DNA from: Alloactinosynnema sp. L-07
GTDB taxonomy: Bacteria; Actinomycetota; Actinomycetes; Mycobacteriales; Pseudonocardiaceae
Reading direction: 5' to 3'
Length of the DNA: 64,000 bases
NCBI RefSeq assembly: GCF_900070365.1
Contig: NZ_LN850107.1
Location: 5,828,001-5,892,000, forward strand
Part shown: positions 42,261 through 50,949 of the stretch, piece by piece
How positions within the stretch are numbered: the stretch's first letter is position 1
How the letters are laid out: the number at the start of each line of letters is the position of its first letter
Made by a program: the position numbers and the translations under genes
Notes under the pieces: generated by a model
What the model was told of the DNA's origin: nothing
Databases searched by the model: none
Seen by the model: the letters and a program-made list of their open reading frames with translations, nothing else

Positions 42261-42695
42261 ATGACCGACCTGACCATCGACGCCGTGGTGATCCCCGGCG
42301 ACCAGGCCGAGCGCGTCGACTACCCGGACGACACGATCTGGCTGCGTGCCGTCGGCCACGGCGATATCCAGGTGGCCGACTACACGAGCACCGACCGCGA
42401 CGGCCCGCCAGCACACAGCCATCCGTGGGACGAGGCCCAGATCGTTGTCGAGGGCGAGGTCGAGTTCCTGATCGGTGACCGCTGGCAGGGCGGCGGGTCC
42501 GGCACCGTCCAGCTCCTGCCCCGCGGCGTGGCGCACTCGGTGCGGGTACCTGCGGGGACCGCGCGGATCTTGCAAGTATCCGTCGGTGCGCCCTACGACG
42601 GTTTGGCCAGGGACATGGCCCGGCTCTTCGCGGCGGGTGCGTCGCTGGCGGAGATCGTGGAAGTGGCCGGTCAGCACGGCGTGAAGCTCGGTTGA
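42261..42695 (+). CDS. Cupin-domain protein
   Basis: 144 residues with a single cupin barrel: metal-binding HSHPWDEAQIVVEGEVEF (motif 1) and LLPRGVAHSVRVPAG (motif 2). The substrate is unknown. The ATG has GGAGGGAT 6 nt upstream. It probably forms an accessory set with the LuxR regulator and DUF4242-like gene; the transposase remnant sits just upstream on the other strand. Confidence 0.8.
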   Translation: MTDLTIDAVVIPGDQAERVDYPDDTIWLRAVGHGDIQVADYTSTDRDGPPAHSHPWDEAQIVVEGEVEFLIGDRWQGGGSGTVQLLPRGVAHSVRVPAGTARILQVSVGAPYDGLARDMARLFAAGASLAEIVEVAGQHGVKLG

Positions 42696-42734
42696 CGCGG
42701 ATTCGGGGGTTCGATTGGGTTCGCGGTCGAAGAC

Positions 42735-42940
42735 TCAGCTGAGGCACTGGTGGGCGCTCCACAGTGTGCCTGCGCGGGCTGCGGCCTCGGCGATTAGGGC
42801 GGCCAGTTCGGGGCGGTCTGGTACGGGGAACGAGACGTAGGTTCTGCGGCGGTGGGGGCGGCCGTAGGCTTTCGCGGCTAGGTGGCCGTTTGGGAGCAGG
42901 CGGGTGCGGCCGCGGTGGATGTTCCACGTGGAACATGGTG
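42735..42940 (-). other. Possible coding remnant on the minus strand upstream of the DUF2020 gene
   Basis: The minus frame reads GRTRLLPNGHLAAKAYGRPH then RRRTYVSFPVPDRPELAALI and ends AGTLWSAHQCLS, with GC-rich third positions like real genes. No usable start lies nearby; the only in-frame ATG (43055) is inside the opposite-strand lipoprotein gene. The 42920 parS-like site falls inside this frame. It could be a truncated gene. Confidence 0.3.
42920..42935. other. parS-like site (two symmetric changes)
   Basis: TGTTCCACGTGGAACA, identical to the variant at 31199, about 21 kb from the main parS cluster. Confidence 0.75.
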
Positions 42941-42981
42941 GCTGTGGGCGGTGGATCAGGGTCTGGTTGACTTGCCGGGCT

Positions 42982-43524
42982 ATGAAACGACTTGTGATCT
43001 TCGCGGCGTCCCTTGTGGTGCTTGGTGGGTGCACGGTCAAGGCCGTGCCGTCCACGCCGGATTCGGGTCCGACCGGGGTGACGGTCGTCCAGCCGCCGGT
43101 TAGTACCAGCGCGGTGAAGCCCCCGGCGCCGGAGGCGGTGGCGGATGGGCCTTGTCCCTATTTGGAGAGCGGGGATGTGGCCGAGGCCAATGGGCAGCGG
43201 GTCACGAAGGTGCGGATCTCCGCGGACAAGCCGCATCCGGCCTGTTTCTTCTATCGGCCGGACGGCAGTGTCCAGCTGACGGTGCGCATCTATGCCGGTG
43301 AGGCCGGGGTGGCCAAGGCCGTCGTCGATGAGGCGGCACCCGTTGCGACGTCGGATCCGGCCAAGTCACCCCAAGGGTGGAAAGGCGGGTCCCTTTCGGG
43401 TGAGAAGGGCGCTGTGTACGCGGTGGCCAAGGAAGGGACGGCTGTAGTCGTGACGACGAACCAGGCGCAGACCATCAAGGCGCGGCGCATTGTCGAGGCC
43501 GTGATCACCACACTGGGTCTTTAG
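42982..43524 (+). CDS. DUF2020 lipoprotein
   Basis: 180 residues. A lipoprotein signal peptide (MKRLVIFAASLVVLGGC, lipobox VLGGC, Cys17) is followed by a Pro/Thr linker and a DUF2020 domain (CPYLESGDVAEANGQRV, PHPACFFYRPDGSVQLTV, AVVVTTNQAQTIKARRI). Exported and membrane-anchored; function unknown. A strong bidirectional terminator follows. Confidence 0.85.
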   Translation: MKRLVIFAASLVVLGGCTVKAVPSTPDSGPTGVTVVQPPVSTSAVKPPAPEAVADGPCPYLESGDVAEANGQRVTKVRISADKPHPACFFYRPDGSVQLTVRIYAGEAGVAKAVVDEAAPVATSDPAKSPQGWKGGSLSGEKGAVYAVAKEGTAVVVTTNQAQTIKARRIVEAVITTLGL

Positions 43525-43529
43525 GCAGC

Positions 43530-43565
43530 AGAATGGGGGCGGCCCGCGTGGGCCGCCCCCATTCT
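43530..43565. terminator. Bidirectional terminator
   Basis: AGAATGGGGGCGGCCC-GCGT-GGGCCGCCCCCATTCT, a perfect 16-bp stem between the converging DUF2020 and Ala/Lys-rich genes. Confidence 0.85.
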
Positions 43566-43574
43566 GGTTATTGC

Positions 43575-44198
43575 TTAGTTCTTCTCGGTCGAGATCGGCT
43601 CAGCGGGCTTTGTCTGGCCGTTGTGCTCGGACGTCTCCGGCTTCGCCGCCGGGCGGGGCGCGGGGACCGGCTCCGGCTTGGGGGCCGGGGCGGGCGCGCT
43701 CTGCTGGGCCTTGGTGCGCAGCACGACCGCTGCCGCGGCGCCCGCGGCGGCGAGTAGGAGCAGCAGGGGCCACTTGCGGCGGCGGCCGCCGCCTTCCTTG
43801 GCCGATTCCTTCGCCGCTGCCTTGGCCGCCTTGATCTGGTCGCGCAGCTCGGTCTTGTACGCCTTGACCTGCGGCTTCAGGTCTTTCTTCAGTTGCTTGG
43901 CGTTCGCGATGACCGGCTTGGCCACCAGCTCCGCGCGGGCTTCGGCCAGGCCTTGGCCTGCCTTCTTCGCTGCCTTGGCCAGCTGCTTGCGGGCGCGGCG
44001 GGTCGACGCGGCGACCTCCTCCCGGGCGACGTGGGCCGACTCGGTGAGCGCCTCGGCCACCTGGTGCGGCGAGACGCCCTTCGCGGCCATCTTGTGCTCG
44101 GCGGCCTGGGCGGCCTCTCCGGCGCGGGCGGCACCCTGGCGCATCGCGCGCCAACCGGTGCCGACGGCCTTGCCCACCGTCTCTCCGGCCCGGGTCAT
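43575..44198 (-). CDS. Ala/Lys-rich membrane-anchored hypothetical protein
   Basis: 207 residues, not recognised as a named family. About residues 1-135 are charged and helical, rich in Ala, Lys and Arg ([20 protein letters not shown]), resembling histone-H1-like or apolipoprotein-like helices. One membrane segment ([21 protein letters not shown]) and a Pro/Ala-rich tail follow. Start ATG 44198 with GAGGTGA upstream; the open frame continues to 44306 but that overlaps the ppiA promoter region. Confidence 0.7.
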   Translation of the reverse strand: MTRAGETVGKAVGTGWRAMRQGAARAGEAAQAAEHKMAAKGVSPHQVAEALTESAHVAREEVAASTRRARKQLAKAAKKAGQGLAEARAELVAKPVIANAKQLKKDLKPQVKAYKTELRDQIKAAKAAAKESAKEGGGRRRKWPLLLLLAAAGAAAAVVLRTKAQQSAPAPAPKPEPVPAPRPAAKPETSEHNGQTKPAEPISTEKN

Positions 44199-44287
44199 GG
44201 CTTCACCTCGTTCATCCTGTGGACTCGTCCGACAGGTCAATCCTGCCCCTTCCCGACAGATCCCGCCGAAGATGGCACGATGGGGCG

Positions 44288-44836
44288 GTGGCAGACAGCA
44301 ACGCATCCCTCGTTGGGACGAAGGTCAAGGCCATCCTGCACACCTCGCAGGGTGACATCCGGTTGACGCTCCTCCCAGACCATGCCCCCAAGACGGTGGC
44401 CAATTTCGTCGGCCTGGCCGAGGGCACCAAGGACTACACCCAGAAGAACGCCCAGGGGGCGAACAGCGGCCCGTTCTACGACGGGTCGATCTTCCACCGG
44501 GTGATCGACGGCTTCATGCTCCAGGGCGGTGACCCGACCGGCACCGGTCGCGGCGGCCCCGGCTATGAATTCGCCGACGAGTTCCACCCAGAGCTGCAGT
44601 TCAACAAGCCCTACCTGCTGGCCATGGCCAACGCCGGGGCGAACACGAACGGCTCGCAGTTCTTCATCACGGTGGGCCCGACGACCTGGCTGAACTTCAA
44701 GCACACCATCTTCGGTGAGGTCGCCGACCAGGAGTCGCGGACCGTGGTCGACACGATTGGCAGAGTCGGCACCGGGCCCAACGACAAGCCGCTGACCGAC
44801 GTCGTGATCACCAAGGTCACCATCGAGCGCGGCTGA
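44288..44836 (+). CDS. ppiA: Peptidyl-prolyl cis-trans isomerase (cyclophilin)
   Basis: 182 residues of cyclophilin type: [27 protein letters not shown] contains the catalytic Arg, and [10 protein letters not shown] is the conserved core. No signal peptide, so cytoplasmic. Same position as mycobacterial Rv0009/ppiA. GTG 44288 lacks a clear Shine-Dalgarno and may be leaderless. Confidence 0.94.
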   Translation: MADSNASLVGTKVKAILHTSQGDIRLTLLPDHAPKTVANFVGLAEGTKDYTQKNAQGANSGPFYDGSIFHRVIDGFMLQGGDPTGTGRGGPGYEFADEFHPELQFNKPYLLAMANAGANTNGSQFFITVGPTTWLNFKHTIFGEVADQESRTVVDTIGRVGTGPNDKPLTDVVITKVTIERG

Positions 44837-44838
44837 GG

Positions 44839-45759
44839 ATGTCCACCCCGCACGAACCGGCTTGGACGCAGGCGGGCCTGCCCGCCTGCGTCCGTCATCC
44901 CGACCGCCAGACCGGGCTGCGCTGCACCCGGTGCGACCGCCCGGCCTGCCCCGAGTGCCTGGTCGAGGCCGCCGTCGGCTTCCAGTGCGTCGACTGCGTG
45001 CGCCAAGGCCGCCGCGAGGTGCGCAGGCCGACCACGGTCGCCGGTGCCGAGCTGGCCGAGAAACCGGTTCTGGTCCCGATCCTCATCGGGCTCAACGTGG
45101 CGATGTTCGTCATCACCGTCGCCTTGGCCCAGGACCTGTTCAGCAACAGCCGCTCGGAGTTCTTCCAGGCGCTGCTCGCCTACACCCCGTCGATCGCCGA
45201 CGGCCAGTGGTGGCGGCCAATCACCAGTGGGTTCCTGCACTACGGCCCGGTGCACCTGCTGCTCAACATGGTCGCGCTGTGGTTCCTGCGCGACATCGAG
45301 CTGCTGCTCGGCCGGGTGCGGTTCGCGCTGGTGTACTTCCTGTCGATGATCGGCGGTGAAGCGGCCTGCTACCTGTTCGACGACCTGGGCACCCGCAGCG
45401 CGGGCGCCTCCGGCGCGGTCTACGGCCTGCTGGGCGCGCTGCTGGTCGCGGTGATCCGGCTCAAGCGGGACAAGCACACGCTGATGACCGTGCTCGGCGT
45501 CCTCGCCGTGAACATCGCGTTCAGCTTGTCGGTCGAGAACATCTCGCTGCTGGCCCACCTCGGCGGCCTGGTCATCGGCGTGATCGTCACCGCGGCGATG
45601 GTCTACGCGCCCGCGACCCGCCGGACGCTGTGGCAGGCGGGTGTGGTGGGGGCGGTCGCGCTGGTCTTGGCCGGGATGTTCGTGGTCAGGACCGGGCAGG
45701 TCACCGACGAGGTGTTCTGCGTGAATCCGACGACGCTGGATTGCTTCTACAACGTTTAG
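44839..45759 (+). CDS. Rhomboid-family intramembrane serine protease with B-box-type zinc finger
   Basis: 306 residues. The N-terminus (about 17-57) has paired Cys/His (CVRHPDRQTGLRCTRCDRPA, then CPECL and CVDC) typical of the zinc finger attached to actinobacterial rhomboids. Six or more membrane helices follow with the catalytic GASGAVYG serine and the partner His in LLAHLGG; HLLLNMVALW is the conserved loop. The start is 2 bp after the ppiA stop. Confidence 0.92.
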   Translation: MSTPHEPAWTQAGLPACVRHPDRQTGLRCTRCDRPACPECLVEAAVGFQCVDCVRQGRREVRRPTTVAGAELAEKPVLVPILIGLNVAMFVITVALAQDLFSNSRSEFFQALLAYTPSIADGQWWRPITSGFLHYGPVHLLLNMVALWFLRDIELLLGRVRFALVYFLSMIGGEAACYLFDDLGTRSAGASGAVYGLLGALLVAVIRLKRDKHTLMTVLGVLAVNIAFSLSVENISLLAHLGGLVIGVIVTAAMVYAPATRRTLWQAGVVGAVALVLAGMFVVRTGQVTDEVFCVNPTTLDCFYNV

Positions 45760-46175
45760 GTACGCAGCCGCAGCAGGGCGTCGGCGACGTCCTGCGGGTC
45801 GGTGCCCAGGTCCAGCCAGCCGAGCACCACCAGATCGGGGTGCTCGGCGTTGTCGGCATCGATCTCCAGGGCCATGCTCTCGCGGCCGAGCCTGCGGGTG
45901 CGGGTGACCCGGACGTTGATCTCGCCCCAGGTCCAGCGGCGGGTGCTGCCGAGTCCTCGGACGGTCAGGCCGGTGTTGTCGGCGGCCAGCCGCGGCCGGG
46001 CCACGGTGCCGAACAAAGCGGCCAATCCCAAGGTCAGCGCCGCTATCGCGAGCAGGATCGTGCCCCGCGGATCGTCCAGTAGGACGGCGGCCAGGATCGC
46101 CAACGCGGCCAGCGCCCAAGCCACGCCGACACCGGCGGGCTTGGGCGCCCAGCTCATGACCTCATCGTTCGGCAC
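45756..46175 (-). CDS. PH-domain-like membrane protein (Rv0010c-like)
   Basis: 139 residues. Two N-terminal hydrophobic helices (VGVAWALAALAILAAVLL and TILLAIAALTLGLAALFG) precede a bacterial PH-like domain (GLTVRGLGSTRRWTWGEI, typical of DUF2581/PH_6). Function unknown. Its stop overlaps the convergent rhomboid gene by 4 bp. The start is GTG 46175, with two perfect DnaA boxes immediately upstream. Confidence 0.82.
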   Translation of the reverse strand: MPNDEVMSWAPKPAGVGVAWALAALAILAAVLLDDPRGTILLAIAALTLGLAALFGTVARPRLAADNTGLTVRGLGSTRRWTWGEINVRVTRTRRLGRESMALEIDADNAEHPDLVVLGWLDLGTDPQDVADALLRLRT

Positions 46176-46177
46176 AG

Positions 46178-46199
46178 TTATCCACAGTAGTTATCCACA
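46178..46199. other. Two perfect DnaA boxes
   Basis: TTATCCACA at 46178-46186 and again at 46191-46199, same orientation, 13-bp periodicity, in the short gap between the PH-like gene and crgA. Both match the strongest DnaA-box consensus. Confidence 0.8.
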
Positions 46200-46295
46200 C
46201 TGGGGATGACTTACATCCATGTGGTTCAGTCGTGTGGGCTGAATGGATGCATCGCATCGAACACGACCAGGTGACGGGGTGCGACTCAGCGTGGA

Positions 46296-46562
46296 TCAGC
46301 GCCAGCGCATCGTCATCAGCAGGCCCGCGATCATCAGTGCGAAGCCGATCGCGAAGTTCCAGTTGCCGAGGTCGGCCATGAAGCCGATCTTCGCGCCCGC
46401 GATGTAGTTGACGACCAGCCACGCGAGGCCGATCAACATCACGCCGAGCATCACCGCGACGTAAATGGGGTGGGACGGTCCGGCCGACTTCACCTTCACC
46501 GGCGTGCGGCGATCGGCCGGCGCGGTGTAGACGTCCTTCTTGCGGACCTTGGACTTAGGCAT
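46296..46562 (-). CDS. crgA: Cell division protein CrgA
   Basis: 88 residues. A basic N-terminus ([15 protein letters not shown]) precedes two membrane helices ([23 protein letters not shown] and [21 protein letters not shown]). CrgA is an actinobacterial divisome protein that interacts with FtsZ and PBPs. Start ATG 46562 with GAGGACA upstream; the frame is open to 46607. Confidence 0.94.
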   Translation of the reverse strand: MPKSKVRKKDVYTAPADRRTPVKVKSAGPSHPIYVAVMLGVMLIGLAWLVVNYIAGAKIGFMADLGNWNFAIGFALMIAGLLMTMRWR

Positions 46563-46718
46563 GCTGTCCTCGCCTGACGTGGAGCGTTGGGTGACGGTTG
46601 CTGGCATGGGCGCAACCCCCGCCGGTGCAACACGTTAACGTAGCTGAGCACATAGCCGAATCACCAGTCGCCAACGATCTGAAATCCGGCTGCCCACGCC
46701 ACCGCGAAAGGAGCCGCC

Positions 46719-47588
46719 GTGAGCACGGTCGACACCGGCGGGCGACCTGTGGAATCCCCAGGTCAGGACCCTCGACCGGGCGATTCCGACCGGGTCAGGA
46801 CGGTCGTGCGCGGGTTGGGAGAATTTCTCATCACCGCGGGCTTGGTTGTTCTGCTTTTCGTGGTTTACGAGGTGTATGTCACCGACTTGCTCTCCGCGGG
46901 CAAGCAGCGCGAGGCCACGGCTGCCCTCGACAGCACCTGGGCCGCCCCCGCGCAGGCCGAACAGGAGCGGGTCGAGCACTTCGACGGCCTGGCCGAGGGC
47001 GCGGGCTTCGCGAAGATGTACGTGCCCGTCCTGGGCGCCGACTACTCGTTCACCATCCTCGAGGGCACCACGGACAAGACCCTGGAGGTCGGCCCCGGCC
47101 ACTACCCCTCGACGGCGTTCCCAGGTCAGCCCGGCAATTTCGCCGTCGCGGGCCACCGGGTCGGCAAGGGCGCCCCGTTCAACGACATCGACCTGCTGAA
47201 CTCGTGCGACGCGATCGTGGTCGAGACGCGGTACAGCTGGTTCGTCTACCGGGTGCTGCCGAAGAAGGACGAGGTCGGCACCTGGTCGACCGGCAAGGCC
47301 GCCGACCCGCGCTGCACGGGTGTGGCCCCGCTCGGCGCCCCGTACAACGAGGTCGTCGGCCAGCAGATCGTCAGCCCGAAGAACAGCGCGCCGATCGCGC
47401 CGATCCCGGGGATGCCGGGCGCGGAGACCAGCGTCGGCGAGCAGGTCACGCTGATGACGCTGACCACCTGCCACCCCCGGTTCTCCGACCGCGAGCGGCT
47501 CATCGTGCACGCGGTCATGGTCAAGCAGTGGGCGAAGGACCCGGCGCACGCCGACGTGCGGCCGCCCGAGTTGAAGGAGACGGCCTGA
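46719..47588 (+). CDS. Class E sortase
   Basis: 289 residues. One N-terminal membrane helix (LGEFLITAGLVVLLFVVYEVYV) is followed by the sortase domain, with catalytic His in FAVAGHRVG, Cys in TLTTCHPRFSD and Arg just after (RFSDRERLIV). Class E enzymes anchor proteins with LAxTG-type signals; no substrate is obvious in this window. AAAGGAG precedes GTG 46719. Confidence 0.93.
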   Translation: MSTVDTGGRPVESPGQDPRPGDSDRVRTVVRGLGEFLITAGLVVLLFVVYEVYVTDLLSAGKQREATAALDSTWAAPAQAEQERVEHFDGLAEGAGFAKMYVPVLGADYSFTILEGTTDKTLEVGPGHYPSTAFPGQPGNFAVAGHRVGKGAPFNDIDLLNSCDAIVVETRYSWFVYRVLPKKDEVGTWSTGKAADPRCTGVAPLGAPYNEVVGQQIVSPKNSAPIAPIPGMPGAETSVGEQVTLMTLTTCHPRFSDRERLIVHAVMVKQWAKDPAHADVRPPELKETA

Positions 47589-47743
47589 TGTACGGGTGGA
47601 TCTGGCGGCACCTTCCCGGCCCGACGGCGGTCCGCGCGATCACCGCGCTGCTGCTGGTCGCGGGTGTGGTCGCGCTGCTGATGTTCGTCGTGTTCCCGTG
47701 GCTGGAGCCGAAGCTGCCGTTCAACCAGGTCACGACCGAATAG
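47588..47743 (+). CDS. Small membrane protein coupled to the sortase
   Basis: 51 residues (MYGWIWRHLPGPTAVRAITA, one central membrane helix, ending PKLPFNQVTTE). The start shares one base with the sortase stop (TGATG), so it is translationally coupled. Similar short proteins follow class E sortases in other actinobacteria; function unknown. Confidence 0.82.
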   Translation: MYGWIWRHLPGPTAVRAITALLLVAGVVALLMFVVFPWLEPKLPFNQVTTE

Positions 47744-48947
47744 CCGCCCGGCCGAGCAGGCCGACGGCCAGCACCCCGGCGCCGACCAGCACCGATCCGA
47801 TCGGCAGCGTCAGCGCGAGGACCACGCAGCCGACAAGTCCGGCGACGTTGAGCCATCGCGGCCACCGACGCTGGGAAGCGGGCTGGCGGAACGCGCTGGC
47901 GTTGGTGACGGCGTAGTAGACGAGCACGCCGAACGACGAGAACCCGATGACTCCCCGCAGGTCGACGAGCAGCACCAGCGCGACCACCGCGGCGCCCACG
48001 GCCACCTCGGCGCGGCGGGGCACGTGGAAGCGGGGGTCGACGGCGGCCAGCGGCGGCGGGAGGTCGCGGTTGCCCGCCATCGCCATGGTCGTGCGGCCGA
48101 TCCCGGTGATCAGGGCGAGCAGCGCGCCCAGGCTCGCCGCGGCGGCGCCGATCCGGACCGCGATGGTCAGACCGGGATGGCCCGCGACGGTCAGCAGGTC
48201 GGCCAGCGGGACGCGGGACGACGCCAGCCGGTCCGGGCCGAGCACCAGGAGAAGTGAAACACCGACCGCGAGATAGATCGCGATCGCGCCGCCGAGCGCG
48301 GCAAGGACGGCTCGGGGGATGGTCCGCGCCGGTTCGCGGACCTCGCCGCTGAGCGTGGCGATCCGGGCGTACCCGGCGAAGGCGAAGAACAAAAGTCCCG
48401 CCGCTTGCAGCACGCCCAATGGCCCATGCGGGAACCAGGCGCCCTGGGTCGGCTCGACGCTGGGAGCGGCCAAGGCGGCCGTGCCCACCAGCACCAGGAG
48501 GACGACCGCGAGCAGGGCCTTGGTCAGCGCGGCCGTGCGGGTGATCCCGAAGCAGTTCACCACCGTTAGCGCGACGACGGCCGCCACCGCCACCGGCCGC
48601 TCATACCCTGGCGCCGCGTACGCGGCGAAGGTCAGCGCCATCGCCGCGCAGCTGGCGGTCTTGCCGACGACGAACCCCCAGCCCGCCAGGAACCCCCACC
48701 ACGGTCCGAGGACCTCCCTGCCGAACAGGTAGGTTCCGCCGGAGGCCGGGTAGGTCGCGGCGAGCTGGGCCGAGGCCGTGGCATTGCAGTAGGCCACGAA
48801 TCCGGCGATCACCAGGGCGATCAGCACCCCGTTGCCCGCGCTCGCCGCCGCGGGGGCGAACACGGCGAACACGCCCGCCCCCAGCATCGATCCGAGTCCG
48901 ATCGCCGTCGCGTCGACGACCCCGAGCCTGCGCGTCAGCTCCGCCAC
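47730..48947 (-). CDS. APC-superfamily amino acid/amine permease
   Basis: About 405 residues, 12 helices. APC signatures are IGLGSMLGAGVFAVFAPAAA in helix 1 and FFAFAGYARIATLSGEVREP in helix 6. The substrate is unknown. Start chosen at GTG 48947 (VAELTRRLGVVDATAIG). The frame remains open to 49289 but the extension is not transporter-like. The 3' end overlaps the small sortase-associated gene by 14 bp. Confidence 0.85.
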   Translation of the reverse strand: MAELTRRLGVVDATAIGLGSMLGAGVFAVFAPAAASAGNGVLIALVIAGFVAYCNATASAQLAATYPASGGTYLFGREVLGPWWGFLAGWGFVVGKTASCAAMALTFAAYAAPGYERPVAVAAVVALTVVNCFGITRTAALTKALLAVVLLVLVGTAALAAPSVEPTQGAWFPHGPLGVLQAAGLLFFAFAGYARIATLSGEVREPARTIPRAVLAALGGAIAIYLAVGVSLLLVLGPDRLASSRVPLADLLTVAGHPGLTIAVRIGAAAASLGALLALITGIGRTTMAMAGNRDLPPPLAAVDPRFHVPRRAEVAVGAAVVALVLLVDLRGVIGFSSFGVLVYYAVTNASAFRQPASQRRWPRWLNVAGLVGCVVLALTLPIGSVLVGAGVLAVGLLGRAAIRS

Positions 48948-49122
48948 GGGCGCGATCGTGTCACGGCCGGGCGGCCCGGCCCGGCACGGGGCTGCACGCC
49001 AGACACACAGCGGATGGAGATTCGGCGCGGGCTCCCACCGCCGAGATCTTGGCCAATAGCCTGGGTTCCGCTGCGCGCGCATCGCGGAACCCCTCTGCCT
49101 GCAATCTTGCGGAAGGAACACG

Positions 49123-49386
49123 ATGATCACCAAGCGGTGACCTTTGGCTTTGGCCTTGGCGGCGCTCGAAGCGGTCACCTTCGCGCACACGTTCGGCATC
49201 ACCCACGGGCCGTGCGTGCGGACTGAGGTCAACGGCCAGATCGTTGAGGAGAACGTCGGCACCCAATTGACCGACCGGAAGCATTTCATGCCCTACTCGA
49301 TCCCCGCCTACCTGTCGCAGATCTATGGCACGGCGCCCGCGACGCAGGCAAGGCGGTGCGCCCAGGTCTGCGCAGGGTGGACCTGA
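49123..49386 (+). pseudogene. Small secreted-protein gene interrupted by an in-frame TGA
   Basis: After GGAAGGA, an ATG at 49123 opens MITKR, then TGA (49138-49140), and the same frame continues LALALAALEAVTFAHTFGIT and on to HFMPYSIPAYLSQIYGTAP with four cysteines, ending AGWT. Without the stop this would be about 87 residues with a signal-peptide-like start. Either a nonsense-mutated gene or one that starts at TTG 49144 without a ribosome-binding site. The rest of 48948-49477 shows only a CGGCGGCCCC/GGGGCCGCCG hairpin near 49450. Confidence 0.45.
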
Positions 49387-49477
49387 TCGTCCGTGCTGGT
49401 TTCGCCCCGACGCCGCGCTGCGGCTCGGTTCCGTAGTTCGAGTAACCGGCGGCCCCTCCGGGGCCGCCGTCCTTCGG

Positions 49478-49681
49478 TCAGCCGCGGTCCTCCAGCCGCA
49501 GTGCCAGTCGCGGGCACAGCTTCACCGCTTTCCTGGCGTGCTTGACCGCCGTCGCCGGGACCGGGGCGGATGAGACGACGGGGTAGCCCCACTCGTCCAG
49601 CGACACCACTTCCGGGACGAGTTCGGCGCACACGCCGTGGGCGTCGCAGACGATCATGTCGACCTTGAGGTGCTGGGTCAT
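49478..49681 (-). CDS. Ferredoxin (3Fe-4S/4Fe-4S single-cluster type)
   Basis: 67 residues (MTQHLKVDMIVCDAHGVCAE..). The cysteine pattern Cx5C...CP fits single-cluster ferredoxins of the CDAHGxC type. The start ATG 49681 overlaps the NuoF-like stop by 4 bp and has GAGGG upstream; MEMTQH at 49687 is an alternative. Last gene of the redox operon; presumably exchanges electrons with the NuoF-like protein. Confidence 0.88.
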   Translation of the reverse strand: MTQHLKVDMIVCDAHGVCAELVPEVVSLDEWGYPVVSSAPVPATAVKHARKAVKLCPRLALRLEDRG

Positions 49682-50949
49682 CTCCATCCCTCGTTCGGGC
49701 TCGGTGGGGTGGGCAGGGGCAGCAGCGACGGCCGATGCCAGCCTGGGCAGCCGATCCCCGCCAGGTGGGCGCGAACGTCCTCGGCGAACACACGCAGCGC
49801 GGTCGCGGCGAGCTTGACCACGCCGTCCGGGTGGCCGCAGGCGCCGCGCTTGTTGACGACGCCGAGGCGAAAGCGGAGCCGGTCGTGCGCGGTCTGATCC
49901 TGCGCCCACGTCAGCCGGGCGAGGTCGTCGGCGATGGCGGGCAGGCCGTTGAAGCACGGGCCGCACTGGCGCGCGTTCTGCGAGGCCAGCCAGGACGCGA
50001 CCCGCACGGTCTCGACCAGGCCGCAGGCGCCTTGGGGCAGCGCGACGACGACTCCCGCGCCTGGGGAGGCGTCGACCCGCTTGAGTGCCTCCGGGGTGAA
50101 CGGGTGGGCCAGCACGTCGGGGCTGATCCACGTGCCGCCGTAGCCGCCGAGCAGCACCGCCCGCAGCGGCGCGGTTCGCCCGCCCGCGGCGTCGAGGATG
50201 TCCCAGCCGGTCGCGCCGACGGGCAGTTCGTAGACGCCGGTCGCGCGGACCGAGCCGCTCACCGAGTACAGCGCCGTGCCCGGTGCCTCCGCTGTTCCAG
50301 CCGCGCGGAACCACGACGGACCGCGCCGGGCGATCAGTGCCAGGTGGGCCAGTGACTCCGTGTTGGACACCAGCGTCGGCTTACCGTCCACACCGGACAC
50401 ATAGGTCGACACCGACCGCGGCTTGCCCGGCCCGCCGTCGACGAAGTGGGCCAGCGCGGTCGACTCGCTGGAGACATACCAGCGCGGCGGTTCCATCACC
50501 TCGACCGGCAGGCCGCTGCCCCACGACCGAGCCGCCCGCTCCGCGATCAGCGTCCGCAGGCCGTCGGCGAGCCCGGCGCCGCGGTGCACGCACACCGTGA
50601 CCTTCCGCGCGCCGACCGCCAGTGCCGCCAGCTCGGCGCCGTCGAGGACCAGGTGCGGCACGCTGCGCAGCAGGAGTTTGTCCTTGCCCGCACAGGGTTC
50701 GCTCTCCGCGCCGTTGACGATCACGTGCGCGCCGCCCGCCGCGCGGCCGTTCTCCGCGACCGTGGCCAGCTTGCGCCCGGTCGGGAACCACGCGCCGCCG
50801 CGGCCGCGCAGACCGGACTGGGTCACGACCTCGATCAGGTTGGGGACCACGGGGAACGGTCCGTTGGCCCTGGCGTGCTCGTCGAGGGGGATGTGCCTGC
50901 CGGTGAGCAGGCGCGGGCCGTGGTGCTGGGCGATCTGGGGTGCGCTCAC
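49678..50949 (-). CDS. NuoF/RnfC-like FMN and Fe-S oxidoreductase subunit
   Basis: About 423 residues resembling the NADH-binding subunit of complex I. It has the glycine-rich GLRGRGGAWFPTGRKL (FMN/NADH site), NGAESEPCAGKDK, an SLBB-like region and a C-terminal Cys region (NARQCGPCFNGLPAIADD). Coupled by 4-bp overlaps to the ferredoxin downstream and to the cytochrome gene upstream. Likely moves electrons between NAD(P)H, ferredoxin and the membrane cytochrome; direction unknown. Confidence 0.85.
   Translation of the reverse strand: MSAPQIAQHHGPRLLTGRHIPLDEHARANGPFPVVPNLIEVVTQSGLRGRGGAWFPTGRKLATVAENGRAAGGAHVIVNGAESEPCAGKDKLLLRSVPHLVLDGAELAALAVGARKVTVCVHRGAGLADGLRTLIAERAARSWGSGLPVEVMEPPRWYVSSESTALAHFVDGGPGKPRSVSTYVSGVDGKPTLVSNTESLAHLALIARRGPSWFRAAGTAEAPGTALYSVSGSVRATGVYELPVGATGWDILDAAGGRTAPLRAVLLGGYGGTWISPDVLAHPFTPEALKRVDASPGAGVVVALPQGACGLVETVRVASWLASQNARQCGPCFNGLPAIADDLARLTWAQDQTAHDRLRFRLGVVNKRGACGHPDGVVKLAATALRVFAEDVRAHLAGIGCPGWHRPSLLPLPTPPSPNEGWR

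Noticed and set aside
42900..43236. Minus-strand frame starting MFHVEH
   Set aside because: The start is created by the parS-like palindrome; the following Pro/Arg-rich frame is not protein-like.
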